From Brevibacillus dissolubilis (GTDB taxonomy: Bacteria; Bacillota; Bacilli; Brevibacillales; Brevibacillaceae): a stretch of DNA of 64,000 nt. The position numbers were made by a program, and so were the translations under genes. Location: NCBI RefSeq assembly GCF_006170445.1, contig NZ_VCNA01000002.1, forward strand, positions 496,001 to 560,000. The letters run 5' to 3'. Of the stretch, positions 44,144-52,411 are shown in pieces (position 1 is the first letter of the stretch; every line of letters begins with the position of its first letter). The notes under the pieces are model-generated. The model was not told the DNA's origin. It saw only the letters and a program-made list of their open reading frames with translations, and made no database searches.

Positions 44144-44174
44144 ATTATATATCAATATATACCTATCATGTCAA
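44144..44174 (-). promoter_or_regulatory. Sigma-A promoter of the radical SAM peptide operon
   Basis: Perfect minus-strand TTGACA (44174-44169); TATAAT (44149-44144) lies 19 bases on, or the overlapping TATATA at 17 bases. The region is AT-rich and the leader before the precursor start is about 35 bases. Confidence 0.8.
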
Positions 44175-44317
44175 ACTATTTTAAATAGAAACATTAATGT
44201 TAATATATAATTGATTGGCTATATTATCTTTTTTCAGGCAATTGATGTAACGTTTTTCCACTCATGCCGTCTCATGAAATGAACCTATATAGGCAAAAAA
44301 AGGGAGTGTTTCCTTAC

Positions 44318-45502
44318 ATGTCGACTCTCAAAAAAGCATGGCTCCTCGCAACAAGTGCCATTCTGCTGGTCGGTACGGCTGCGGTCGGGCCTGCTGATGC
44401 AGCAAAAATGGCTGCCGTGAAAAAGCCAGTGTATACGTTTACATATAAGCTGCCGACCTATCAGGAGCTGGAGGAGACGTATTCGTTCCAGCTGTTTACG
44501 CATGGGATGGCAGAGCAGCAGCCGACTGAGTCGCACAAGGTGATCGATGGGGCGACCATCGTCTATGATATTTTGGAGCTGGAGTCGGAGACGGCACCGA
44601 TGCAGGCGTTGATTGATCCGTTCGCGTTTTCGAAGAACGGTTTTTTGTTGGAGGTGTCCAATCTGCTCTCTTTTCTGCCTCCTGCCTATCCGGCTGGATA
44701 TGACCCGACGATCCTCTCAAAACGGGAGCGCGGGATTACGGAGCTGAAGGCACGGATGCAAGCCTTGGTCCATGCGGGTTATCTGATGCCGGAGGAGCTT
44801 GATCTCGGCGGGTTCGGGGCCGAGACCATAGCAAGTGAGGAAGCGAGCAAAGAGTTTGCCGCTGAAGTGCTGTACCGGATTTTTAAAGAGGCACGCCCGT
44901 ACAAAGGCAGTGGTGCGCCGAAGGATTCAACGAATGAAGCGGTTCGCTGGGCTGTTGAGGTAGGGCTGCCTGGGTTTGTGCCGGACAAACTGGGCAATGT
45001 CTATCCTGCCAGCGGCTACCACCCCTCTGATTATCAGAAGGCGATGGATTACATCCGGTATTTCCTGCCGAGCAAGAAGACCATAAGCGGCTGGGAGTAC
45101 TACTCATTCGCACCGTCTGACCTCAACCAGACCGTCCAATTCTCAGGTGGCTGGCATATCTATGTGAACGGCTATCAGCTCAACTCAAGTCCGTACCACG
45201 CAGACATCTACAAGCTGCCAGCCCTCGCTACTACCCAATCCCAGCTGGCCTCTGCCCTGCAGCCGTATTTGCCTAAAGCACTGGAGCATATCCGCTCCGA
45301 GTTGAAAAAGCCGCGTGTATTTGACTGGCGCACGGATGTAATCCAGCATCCAACTTTTCAACAGGTCGTAGCCAACTACCGCAAGACCAAGAGCAAAAAG
45401 GCGCTCGATGAGGCATATGCAGCCATCCGGAATACCTACAACCTGACACTGATCCAGGATAATATCAACGGAATTAAAAGTGTGTTGGATAACATCAAAT
45501 AA
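44318..45502 (+). CDS. Secreted hypothetical protein, 394 residues
   Basis: ATG at 44318 with GGGAG about 12 bases upstream; an in-frame codon at 44264 gives a longer, less likely product. Signal peptide to about residue 29 (ATSAILLVGTAAVGPADA). The mature protein is helix-rich with Tyr, Pro and Lys; segments such as WAVEVGLPGFVPDKLGNVYPASGYHP hint at an S-layer or SLH-like helix pair, but this is not secure. No catalytic motif was recognised. It diverges from the peptide operon, so the shared 215-base AT-rich interval may hold both promoters. A role connected to the peptide is not shown. Confidence 0.78.
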   Translation: MSTLKKAWLLATSAILLVGTAAVGPADAAKMAAVKKPVYTFTYKLPTYQELEETYSFQLFTHGMAEQQPTESHKVIDGATIVYDILELESETAPMQALIDPFAFSKNGFLLEVSNLLSFLPPAYPAGYDPTILSKRERGITELKARMQALVHAGYLMPEELDLGGFGAETIASEEASKEFAAEVLYRIFKEARPYKGSGAPKDSTNEAVRWAVEVGLPGFVPDKLGNVYPASGYHPSDYQKAMDYIRYFLPSKKTISGWEYYSFAPSDLNQTVQFSGGWHIYVNGYQLNSSPYHADIYKLPALATTQSQLASALQPYLPKALEHIRSELKKPRVFDWRTDVIQHPTFQQVVANYRKTKSKKALDEAYAAIRNTYNLTLIQDNINGIKSVLDNIK

Positions 45503-45584
45503 TGGGATACAATACCAATAGCAATGGGGAGAGCGGTTGCCTCCCCTTTTCCGTATGCAAAACTCCCCGGAGGTCGATCTATCC

Positions 45585-46334
45585 ATGAAACGTTTCCAAA
45601 ACCAAGTGGTCATCGTCACAGGTGCAGGCAAAGGCATCGGCCGAACGGTTGCCTTGATGTACGCTGAGCAAGGGGCATCCGTCGTCGTGGCTGAACGCAA
45701 CGAAAGCGATGGACAAGCAACCGTGCAAGCGATTCAGTCTGCCGGTGGTCAAGCCGCACTTGTCCCGACCGATGTGAGCCGTCCCGATGAGATCGTGCAT
45801 CTGATGAATGAAACCAAGCGGCTGTACGGACGGCTGGATATCCTGATCAACAATGCGGGACTTGGTGCCTGGACTTCTCCCTATGATCTTACGCTTGAGG
45901 ATTGGGATTACGTGATCCATACCAATCTGCGCGGTACGTTCCTCTGCTCCCGCGAAGCCGCCAAGCTGATGCGGGAAAACGGCGGTGGCGCGATCATCAA
46001 CATGGCCTCCACCCGTGCGCACATGTCTGAACCCAACAGCGAAGCCTATGCCGCATCCAAAGGCGGGATCGTCTCCCTCACCCACGCACTGGCTGTCTCT
46101 CTCGGCGGTGACGGCATCCGCGTCAATGTGATCAGCCCCGGCTGGATTGAGACTGGAGATTACGACGCCCTCCGTGAGATCGATCATGATCAGCACCCGG
46201 CCCGCCGCGTAGGCAAACCCGATGATATCGGCAGAGCCTGCCTGTACTTGACCGATCCGGCCAATGATTTCGTCACGGGAGCGGAGATCGTCATCGACGG
46301 TGGGATGACTCGGAAAATGATTTACGTGGAGTAA
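45585..46334 (+). CDS. Short-chain dehydrogenase/reductase
   Basis: 249 residues from the ATG at 45585 (GGAGG upstream). Classical SDR: TGAGKGIGR cofactor motif, NNAGLGAW, catalytic Ser in NMASTRAHMSEP and YAASK, then GGDGIRVNVISPGWIETG. The C-terminal GAEIVIDGGMTRKM is typical of FabG/glucose dehydrogenase-like members. The substrate is unknown. Follows the secreted gene by 82 bases; a strong terminator follows. Confidence 0.92.
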   Translation: MKRFQNQVVIVTGAGKGIGRTVALMYAEQGASVVVAERNESDGQATVQAIQSAGGQAALVPTDVSRPDEIVHLMNETKRLYGRLDILINNAGLGAWTSPYDLTLEDWDYVIHTNLRGTFLCSREAAKLMRENGGGAIINMASTRAHMSEPNSEAYAASKGGIVSLTHALAVSLGGDGIRVNVISPGWIETGDYDALREIDHDQHPARRVGKPDDIGRACLYLTDPANDFVTGAEIVIDGGMTRKMIYVE

Positions 46335-46347
46335 ACCATGGATAAGC

Positions 46348-46392
46348 AAAAACCCGACCAAGGCATGTGACTCAAGCCTGGTCGGGTTTTTT
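46348..46392. terminator. Bidirectional terminator after the SDR gene
   Basis: AAAACCCGACCA pairs with TGGTCGGGTTTT, with A-run and T-run on either side; it serves the convergent gene at 46415 as well. Confidence 0.9.
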
Positions 46393-46414
46393 AGCTGTTC
46401 TTTTCTCAATCCTT

Positions 46415-47527
46415 TTAGAGCAGCACCGGATATACCTGCTTGCCGCCACCCTGTTGAGATGCTTCTACGTACACCACGTCATAGGTGACCGTACGTTCTT
46501 TCATAGAAAAGGTCAGCTGGAAGGTGCCGTCCGTTGAAATCTTCACTGGTTTTTTCGCCGATCCGATTCGGATATACACCTTTGTCTTGTCTGCTTTCTC
46601 TTTCACTTTTCCGCTCACTTTGTATTCAAAATAGCCGTCGCCAAGTGATGTCTTGCTGACCTTGACACTGCCATTTTCAAGGATTTGTGTCTGGGCCGCT
46701 TGAATATCTGCGGAGATCTGATTCGGTTCGCGTCCATAGGAGCTGTACAGCTGAACCTGCCATTTGCCGTCTTGATAGGCAAAGGATGGATAGTAAGGCT
46801 GGGCGAGTGCCTCTTCATAGCTTTTTTTATCGGTTTCGGTCCATTTGCCATTACGATAGACATAGTACTTGCCTTTGGTCACTTTGGCAATGCGGACGCC
46901 AGTGTGCGCATACATCCAGCGGCTGACGGCTGGTTGGAGCTTCGCCAGCGCTTCTGCCTGCTGTGGCGTGAGCATCGGTTGACCCTCGACGCGCTTGACA
47001 CTGGCTGGCTTGACCTCAACCCATTTGCTTTCCCCATCGATATCGAGTGTCAGACCCGCAGTGATCTGGTAGGTCCCCAATGGAGCAATAGACAGGTTGG
47101 TCTCGCCGGAGCCGTGCATGGTGACAGGGTAGAACGTTTCGGTACGGGACACGCTTTCGCCCGGTGCCAGCTTGGCGTATTCGATCACCGGCGGGCATGG
47201 GGTCTGCATCTCATTCGTTAGCAGGTGAATCCCCTTGTCATTTTCCATGCGGATCGAAATCGGACTGCACGCGTACGTGTAGCTGATTTCCTTACCGGAG
47301 ATATTGGTGACTTTCTCCTCCACCTGATAGTTGAGGTGCGCCGGATATTCTTCACCATGGAGCGTGGTTGTAAAACGCAATCCGTCTTTTTCGACTTCGA
47401 TCACGTTCGCTTCGGACTGGCTTGGCGTCTCTGCCTGTGCGGCACTGGCGTCTACTGTCAATCCGCTCGTGCTGCCCAGCAAGGAGACGCTCAGCAGAGC
47501 TGGAAGCAGCCATTTTTTCATGTTCAT
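46415..47527 (-). CDS. Secreted protein with possible BsuPI-like domain, 370 residues
   Basis: Signal peptide to about residue 28-30 (LLPALLSVSLLGSTSGLTVDASA). Residues about 40-165 are strand-rich with VEEKVTNISGKEISYTYACSPISIRM and APGESVSRTETFYP, a pattern like the BsuPI/intracellular proteinase inhibitor fold. Two Cys could form a disulfide. Then comes a repeat-free region with KGKYYVYRNGKWTETDKKSY and SFAYQDGKWQVQLYS, and a C-terminal strand domain (residues about 285-370). The overall function is unknown. GGGAGG lies about 11 bases before the start. Monocistronic. Confidence 0.75.
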   Translation of the reverse strand: MNMKKWLLPALLSVSLLGSTSGLTVDASAAQAETPSQSEANVIEVEKDGLRFTTTLHGEEYPAHLNYQVEEKVTNISGKEISYTYACSPISIRMENDKGIHLLTNEMQTPCPPVIEYAKLAPGESVSRTETFYPVTMHGSGETNLSIAPLGTYQITAGLTLDIDGESKWVEVKPASVKRVEGQPMLTPQQAEALAKLQPAVSRWMYAHTGVRIAKVTKGKYYVYRNGKWTETDKKSYEEALAQPYYPSFAYQDGKWQVQLYSSYGREPNQISADIQAAQTQILENGSVKVSKTSLGDGYFEYKVSGKVKEKADKTKVYIRIGSAKKPVKISTDGTFQLTFSMKERTVTYDVVYVEASQQGGGKQVYPVLL

Positions 47528-47632
47528 CGCTCTGAATTCCTCCCTTAACTCTTTCTTTTTGTCTCTGTTTTCTGGTTGTAATTATAGCGTAAATATACAG
47601 ATCATTCCAGTTAATTTGTCATAGATCGGTCT

Positions 47633-48694
47633 CTATCTGTCTGTAAAAATAGTGGAAGCCAGCTCTTCCTGTATGTTGGATGCATGCAGGTCTTCGCCGA
47701 TGAGGACGAGGACAGGCTGGTATGCTTTTTCCGTCTGGTAGGGAGTAAAGCTCGCCTGACCGTAAGAGTATTGGAAAAGGTAGAGTTGGGATGGTGCTTC
47801 CAAATTAGATGCAGGCCCAGTCAGAGTGAGGAATCCTTTCGCTCGGTGAATCGTGAACGGTGTGGTTTGGAGCCATGATTCCAAGGCATCGCGGTCGACA
47901 GGCTTGTTGAGCGGGATCGTGACGGAGCGCAGATGGAGGTGGTCGTGGACATGGGCTGTGGTGTGCGTTTGGCTACTGGTATAGCTTGGCGTGGTTCTTG
48001 GCTCGGTTCTTGGCTCGTTCCCTGCCGTGTTGCCATTCGTGCTCCCTGTCGTGGTTTCATTCGGACTCCCCGCCTCGCTTCCCTTCTGCCCCTCCCCGGC
48101 CAACTCTGCCGGATCGATCTGAGCTTGAGTCGTGATGAACAGCCTCGCTTTAGCATTGAGCTGTTCAACGCTGTTGATCACATCCTGCTGTTGCTCTTCA
48201 CTCACTCTGTCTGCTTTATTGAGCAAAATTACATCTGCGTACGTCACTTGTGCTTCCAATAGCTTTCTCACTGGACGCTTCAGTCTGTCACGCTCAAGCC
48301 ACTGCCTGCTATCCACGGTTGTAGCGATGTAGCGCAGATTGACCAGCGGGGCAAAAGCCAGATTCGTCACCGCATCGACGATCTCCATCGGGTGGGCGAC
48401 TCCTGTTGCTTCTATATAAACACCATCCAGCTCTTGCTCATGCAGCATATCGTGGAGTTGGGTCGCCAGCTCCCCTTGGATACTGCAACAGATGCAGCCG
48501 TTCAGCAACTCGCGGATTGGGCATTCCTCTGGGACAAACGACGAATCGATGCTCACCTCGCCCAGTTCGTTCATGATCACACCGATTCGTCTGCCTTGGG
48601 CCAGTTCGTGGCGCAGAAGATGGGCAAGCAGCGTACTTTTGCCACTGCCAAGAAAGCCAGTGAGGATATAGATATCAACGGTTGATTTCACCAT
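47633..48694 (-). CDS. CobW/COG0523 family metal-chaperone GTPase
   Basis: 353 residues. Walker A GFLGSGKST (14-22), the metal site CICC in LLNGCICCSIQGEL, and NKAD for guanine recognition. A His-rich stretch (HTTAHVHDHLHLRS) precedes the C-terminal CobW_C domain (PFTIHRAKGFLTL). Between the GTPase and the His-rich part is a Gly/Thr/Asn/Glu/Arg/Pro low-complexity linker. Such proteins deliver zinc or other metals under limitation; the metal is not certain. No Zur box or zinc-paralogue gene is adjacent. Confidence 0.92.
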   Translation of the reverse strand: MVKSTVDIYILTGFLGSGKSTLLAHLLRHELAQGRRIGVIMNELGEVSIDSSFVPEECPIRELLNGCICCSIQGELATQLHDMLHEQELDGVYIEATGVAHPMEIVDAVTNLAFAPLVNLRYIATTVDSRQWLERDRLKRPVRKLLEAQVTYADVILLNKADRVSEEQQQDVINSVEQLNAKARLFITTQAQIDPAELAGEGQKGSEAGSPNETTTGSTNGNTAGNEPRTEPRTTPSYTSSQTHTTAHVHDHLHLRSVTIPLNKPVDRDALESWLQTTPFTIHRAKGFLTLTGPASNLEAPSQLYLFQYSYGQASFTPYQTEKAYQPVLVLIGEDLHASNIQEELASTIFTDR

Positions 48695-48847
48695 GGTTGA
48701 TGACGTTCCTTTCTTGTTGAAAAATTCGGAGGTGTTTCAGAAGCGTAGTGGTTGCTCTATTGAACAGGTTCGCCGTTATCAACGTGTTTCCCTTTGTTGA
48801 AAAGACAGTTCGGGGCTGGGGGGTGCAAGGAGAAAACAAGTAAAAGC

Positions 48848-48899
48848 AAAGCCCCATAACACGGTCCGCTACACAGGAACCAGTGCTTGGGGCTTTTTA
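48848..48899 (-). terminator. Terminator after the oligo-1,6-glucosidase gene
   Basis: AAAGCCCC pairs with GGGGCTTT across a 33-base internal region, with T-rich tails on both sides. Confidence 0.6.
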
Positions 48900-48919
48900 T
48901 TGGAGTATTGTATTACCCT

Positions 48920-50560
48920 TTACAACTGGTAAATACGCGCCTCATGCGGACGAAGCGTAACAGACTGGATCGGCTCCGCTCCCTCCACATCGGTGTAATT
49001 GGCGATGAGCAGACGTTTGCCTGCTTCGTCTACCTCCACACCTGCTGGCAGTGTAAAGCGGCTCTCATGGTCAGCATGGTTTAGCATCACAAGCCAGCGC
49101 ACCCCGTCCAACTCGCGGGTGTAGACATACAGAAGCTCGTCCCCTTCAGTCAGGTCGTCGTAGGTCCCGTAGACCATGACCGGATTTTCTTTGCGCAGGC
49201 GAATCAGCTTCTGGTAGTAATAATAGACGGAATCCGGATCGGCCAGCGCCTGCTCCACGTTAATCCCCTTGTAATTCGGGTTAACCGCAATCCAAGGTTT
49301 ACCTGTGCTAAAACCACCGTTCGGCTGGTCGTTCCATTGCATCGGGGTGCGGGAGTTGTCGCGGCTCAAAGCACGCAGGCTGGCGAGGACTTCATCAGGA
49401 TTGCCGCCTTTTTCCACCAGCTCGTGGTACTTGTTCTTCATCGCGATGTCGCGGTAATCATCGATGGAATCATAATAGACGCCTGTCATCCCAATCTCCT
49501 CACCCTGGTAGACGTACGGGATGCCCGGCAAGGTGTGGACCATCGTCGCCAGCAGCTTGGCAGATTGGACGCGGTATTCTCGGTCGTTGCCATAGCGGGT
49601 GACTTGACGGGTATGGTCGTGGTTGTTGAGGAACTGCGAGTTGGTGCCTTTGCCGTACAGGCCCTCGTACCAGGTTTTTTGGATCTCCTTGTAGCGGAGC
49701 ATATCCCAAGACGGCATGTCATCGGCCACTTGGAAATGGAACAGGGTGTGCAGCTCGTTGCGCCCCTCTCCCACGTACAGCAGGCCATCCTCTGGAGTAA
49801 CGAACGGAATTTCACCTACTGTGAAAATATCATAGTGGCGAAGTACTTTTTCGTTCATCTCCTGCAGGTAATCGTGGATGCCTGGATTGTTGCCGAGGTA
49901 GTTGATTTTGTCCGGTTCATCGGAGTCTGGGAAGCCTTCGATTTTGGCCAGCAGATTGATGACATCCATGCGGAAACCATCGATCCCTTTGTCCAGCCAG
50001 AAGTGCATCATGGAAAAGATCGCTTCGCGCACCTCGGGATTCTGCCAGTTGAGGTCGGGCTGCTCAGTGGCAAACGAGTGGAAATAGTACTGCCCTGTCC
50101 GCTCGTCGTACTCCCATGTCGACGGGGTAAAATACGAGCGCCAGTTGTTCGGCGGTGCACCGTCTTTGCCGTCGCGCCAGATGTACCAGTCGCGTTTGGG
50201 GTTGTTTTTGGAAGAGCTGGACTCGATGAACCATGGGTGCTGGTCAGAGGTGTGGTTGACGACCAAGTCCATGATCAGCTTCATGCCGCGCGCGTGGACT
50301 TCGTGCAGGAGGGTTTCCCAGATGTCCATCGTGCCGGCCTTCTCCATGATGGAGCAGTAGTCGGAGATGTCATAGCCGTTGTCGCGGTCGGGTGATTCGT
50401 ATGGCGGGTTGAGCCAGATGACGTCAACGCCGAGGTTTTTGATATAGTCTAGCTTTTGGATCAGGCCGTTGAGATCGCCGTAGCCGTCACCGTTCGTATC
50501 GTAGAAGCTGCGCCAGTAGACTTGATAGACGACGGCTTCTTTCCACCAGGTTCGGTTCAT
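48920..50560 (-). CDS. GH13 oligo-1,6-glucosidase/alpha-glucosidase
   Basis: 546 residues, cytoplasmic (no signal). GH13 motifs: DLVVNHTSDQHPWF, GFRMDVIN with nucleophile Asp199, FTVGEIP with acid/base Glu250, and FLNNHDHTR with Asp315. QPDLNWQNP is the GH13_31 fingerprint. Val200 after the nucleophile is the residue linked with alpha-1,6 preference, whereas alpha-1,4 enzymes have Thr or Ala. It hydrolyses isomaltose or panose-type oligosaccharides. Single gene; no sugar transporter or regulator nearby. Confidence 0.94.
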   Translation of the reverse strand: MNRTWWKEAVVYQVYWRSFYDTNGDGYGDLNGLIQKLDYIKNLGVDVIWLNPPYESPDRDNGYDISDYCSIMEKAGTMDIWETLLHEVHARGMKLIMDLVVNHTSDQHPWFIESSSSKNNPKRDWYIWRDGKDGAPPNNWRSYFTPSTWEYDERTGQYYFHSFATEQPDLNWQNPEVREAIFSMMHFWLDKGIDGFRMDVINLLAKIEGFPDSDEPDKINYLGNNPGIHDYLQEMNEKVLRHYDIFTVGEIPFVTPEDGLLYVGEGRNELHTLFHFQVADDMPSWDMLRYKEIQKTWYEGLYGKGTNSQFLNNHDHTRQVTRYGNDREYRVQSAKLLATMVHTLPGIPYVYQGEEIGMTGVYYDSIDDYRDIAMKNKYHELVEKGGNPDEVLASLRALSRDNSRTPMQWNDQPNGGFSTGKPWIAVNPNYKGINVEQALADPDSVYYYYQKLIRLRKENPVMVYGTYDDLTEGDELLYVYTRELDGVRWLVMLNHADHESRFTLPAGVEVDEAGKRLLIANYTDVEGAEPIQSVTLRPHEARIYQL

Positions 50561-50850
50561 GGGGGGTGGCTCCTTTCGGGGTTAGGGAAGAGATTTTTCA
50601 TCCTAACGATGTTGTTATAGATAAGTATAGAGCAGATGGGATCATATGACCAAGTTTTAATATATAAAGGGAGATTTTCATTTTTTTATGCTACTTACTT
50701 TAATTCTTCCTTTGTGTCAATCACACTTTGTTTTGATCAGGAGTCCGATAAAGTTATATTAAACAAAATAAAATAAGTAATTTAATGGTTATATTTATGT
50801 TAATATCCAAAAATATGAAATAGTTGATATATTAGGAGGAAAACCATACC

Positions 50851-51825
50851 ATGAAAACCAACCATATGTTAGCTACTCTTGGATTAATTGGCGGATTAGT
50901 GGCTACAACTTCAGCACAAGCTTCTGAGCCTGCATTTCATTCGACTCAAAAACAGATTCCTCATGCTGAAAAAACAGAAGCATCTGTTACTGAATCCGCT
51001 ATTTCTGCCATTGAAAATCAAGAATTAGATACTCTTAATCAAAAACTAAAGAGGTATGTCGCAGAAGCCATCCAAGGGAAACAGCATCTGACTAAGGAAG
51101 AGAAAGAAGTTATCAAACAACATGTGAAGCATTTAAAGGACGAATACAAACAATCATTGAAAAATAAGCTTAGAGATTTCCATAAAAAGAATGGCTGGGT
51201 CGAAGTTACTCAGGAATCGTTCGTTACCCCCGATTCTTCCAGTTCAGATCTTGACCTAACTGACACAACTATGTACTACAGTTCTTCAACTGGTCAATAC
51301 AAATATACGGGCGAGTTCGACTTCAGTGATTATCAGGCTTGGGATCTGCAAATGGATACCCGAGATCTCATGGCTGTTCGCTCTCTGAACAAAGTTACAG
51401 TTGTCAGCTCATACGCCAAAACCTATCAGGAAGTGTACAATGAATTTACTGGTGAAACCATTGAGGTAAACGTCAGTGGATATGATGACAATGGCTCTGT
51501 CAGCGGGTTTGCCGTTACCAAGCGATTTGAAAACCAAAACGGGGTTGTTTGGAATATCGAGGATGATAGCTCTCTATATGGAATCCCGGGTGGTTTTGAA
51601 TATACCTACGACACCGACCACGGCAGGGGTACGCTTTATTTTAAAAAGACTTCCGGTACAACCAGCAATAAAATGTTTTTAGATTTTGAGCATAACTGGA
51701 AAGAAGGAACTTGGAGTGGATCAGCGTCGTTCAGCGGAGTTAACCTCTCTGGAAGTTCATTAAGTGTCAGTTACACTTCCGAAAATGATCGCTATCAAAG
51801 AACGTCTACAGGAAAAACATTCTAG
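50851..51825 (+). CDS. Secreted hypothetical protein, AT-richer than its neighbours
   Basis: 324 residues; GGAGG about 10 bases upstream. Signal peptide to residue 24 (LVATTSAQASE). A helical Lys/Glu-rich section occupies about 55-120 (KEEKEVIKQHVKHLKDEYKQ) and then a beta-rich, Ser/Thr/Tyr/Asp/Gly-rich C-terminal half with repeating strand patterns (FEYTYDTDHGRGTLYF; WSGSASFSGVNLSGSSLSVSY). No family was recognised. Codon use favours AAA, GAA and T-ending codons more than adjacent genes, suggesting separate origin. Its own terminator follows. Confidence 0.75.
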   Translation: MKTNHMLATLGLIGGLVATTSAQASEPAFHSTQKQIPHAEKTEASVTESAISAIENQELDTLNQKLKRYVAEAIQGKQHLTKEEKEVIKQHVKHLKDEYKQSLKNKLRDFHKKNGWVEVTQESFVTPDSSSSDLDLTDTTMYYSSSTGQYKYTGEFDFSDYQAWDLQMDTRDLMAVRSLNKVTVVSSYAKTYQEVYNEFTGETIEVNVSGYDDNGSVSGFAVTKRFENQNGVVWNIEDDSSLYGIPGGFEYTYDTDHGRGTLYFKKTSGTTSNKMFLDFEHNWKEGTWSGSASFSGVNLSGSSLSVSYTSENDRYQRTSTGKTF

Positions 51826-51851
51826 TTCTTTCTAACCTATCCTCAAAGAAG

Positions 51852-51880
51852 AAACTCCTTTATAATCAAAGGAGTTTTTT
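51852..51880 (+). terminator. Terminator after the secreted gene
   Basis: AAACTCCTTT pairs with AAAGGAGTTT around six bases, followed by TTTT. Confidence 0.88.
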
Positions 51881-51919
51881 ACATTTTGAACCATAAAATA
51901 CTAGGAGGCAACTATACTC

Positions 51920-52288
51920 ATGGATAATGGGATTAAATACGGGCTATTCTCTCTGGCCGCATCTATTCTGATCTGCTCTCTCCTCATATCTTATCCCTTA
52001 CATCAGATTTCGAAAAGAAATTACATTGACAGTGGGTACTTGGGCAATATGATTTTAGAGTTGGCAAATGCCGTAAAGAGCAATGATGTAACCATTTCGC
52101 AGACCAATTCGTTAACATTAGCGGAAGCCTCCACTTACCTGAGAATTCCTGAAACGAACCTAATTGACTTGGTTAATCGTAAAGAATCAAAAATACCCTA
52201 TTTCAAAGTTGGGAACGAGATATATTTTAGCAAAAAAGAACTTTCGGCGTGGGTAGATTATCTTGCGGCTAACCGTATTTCTTGGTAA
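51920..52288 (+). CDS. Membrane-anchored excisionase-type helix-turn-helix protein
   Basis: 122 residues, GGAGG about 11 bases upstream. Residues about 8-28 form one membrane helix (LFSLAASILICSLLISYPL). Residues about 62-118 match the excisionase/MerR-like DNA-binding pattern: LTLAEASTYLRIPETNLIDLVNRK, PYFKVGNEIYFSKKELSAWVDYL, as in AlpA/Xis family winged helices. A DNA-binding domain tethered to the membrane is unusual. No integrase or att repeat was seen nearby. AT-rich codons like the preceding gene. Confidence 0.78.
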   Translation: MDNGIKYGLFSLAASILICSLLISYPLHQISKRNYIDSGYLGNMILELANAVKSNDVTISQTNSLTLAEASTYLRIPETNLIDLVNRKESKIPYFKVGNEIYFSKKELSAWVDYLAANRISW

Positions 52289-52330
52289 GTCAATCTTGGA
52301 ATTAATAGTAAGCCACCTTTGTTCAAAGAA

Positions 52331-52385
52331 TAAAAGCTCTCTTTTTCCGCCTTACCATAGTGGAAAAGAGAGCTTTCATTTTTTA
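52331..52385. terminator. Bidirectional terminator between the HTH gene and the triple NlpC gene
   Basis: AAAGCTCTCTTTTTCC pairs with GGAAAAGAGAGCTTT, with T-rich and A-rich flanks. Confidence 0.85.
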
Positions 52386-52411
52386 TTCTGCACTACACTT
52401 TTTCACTTACC

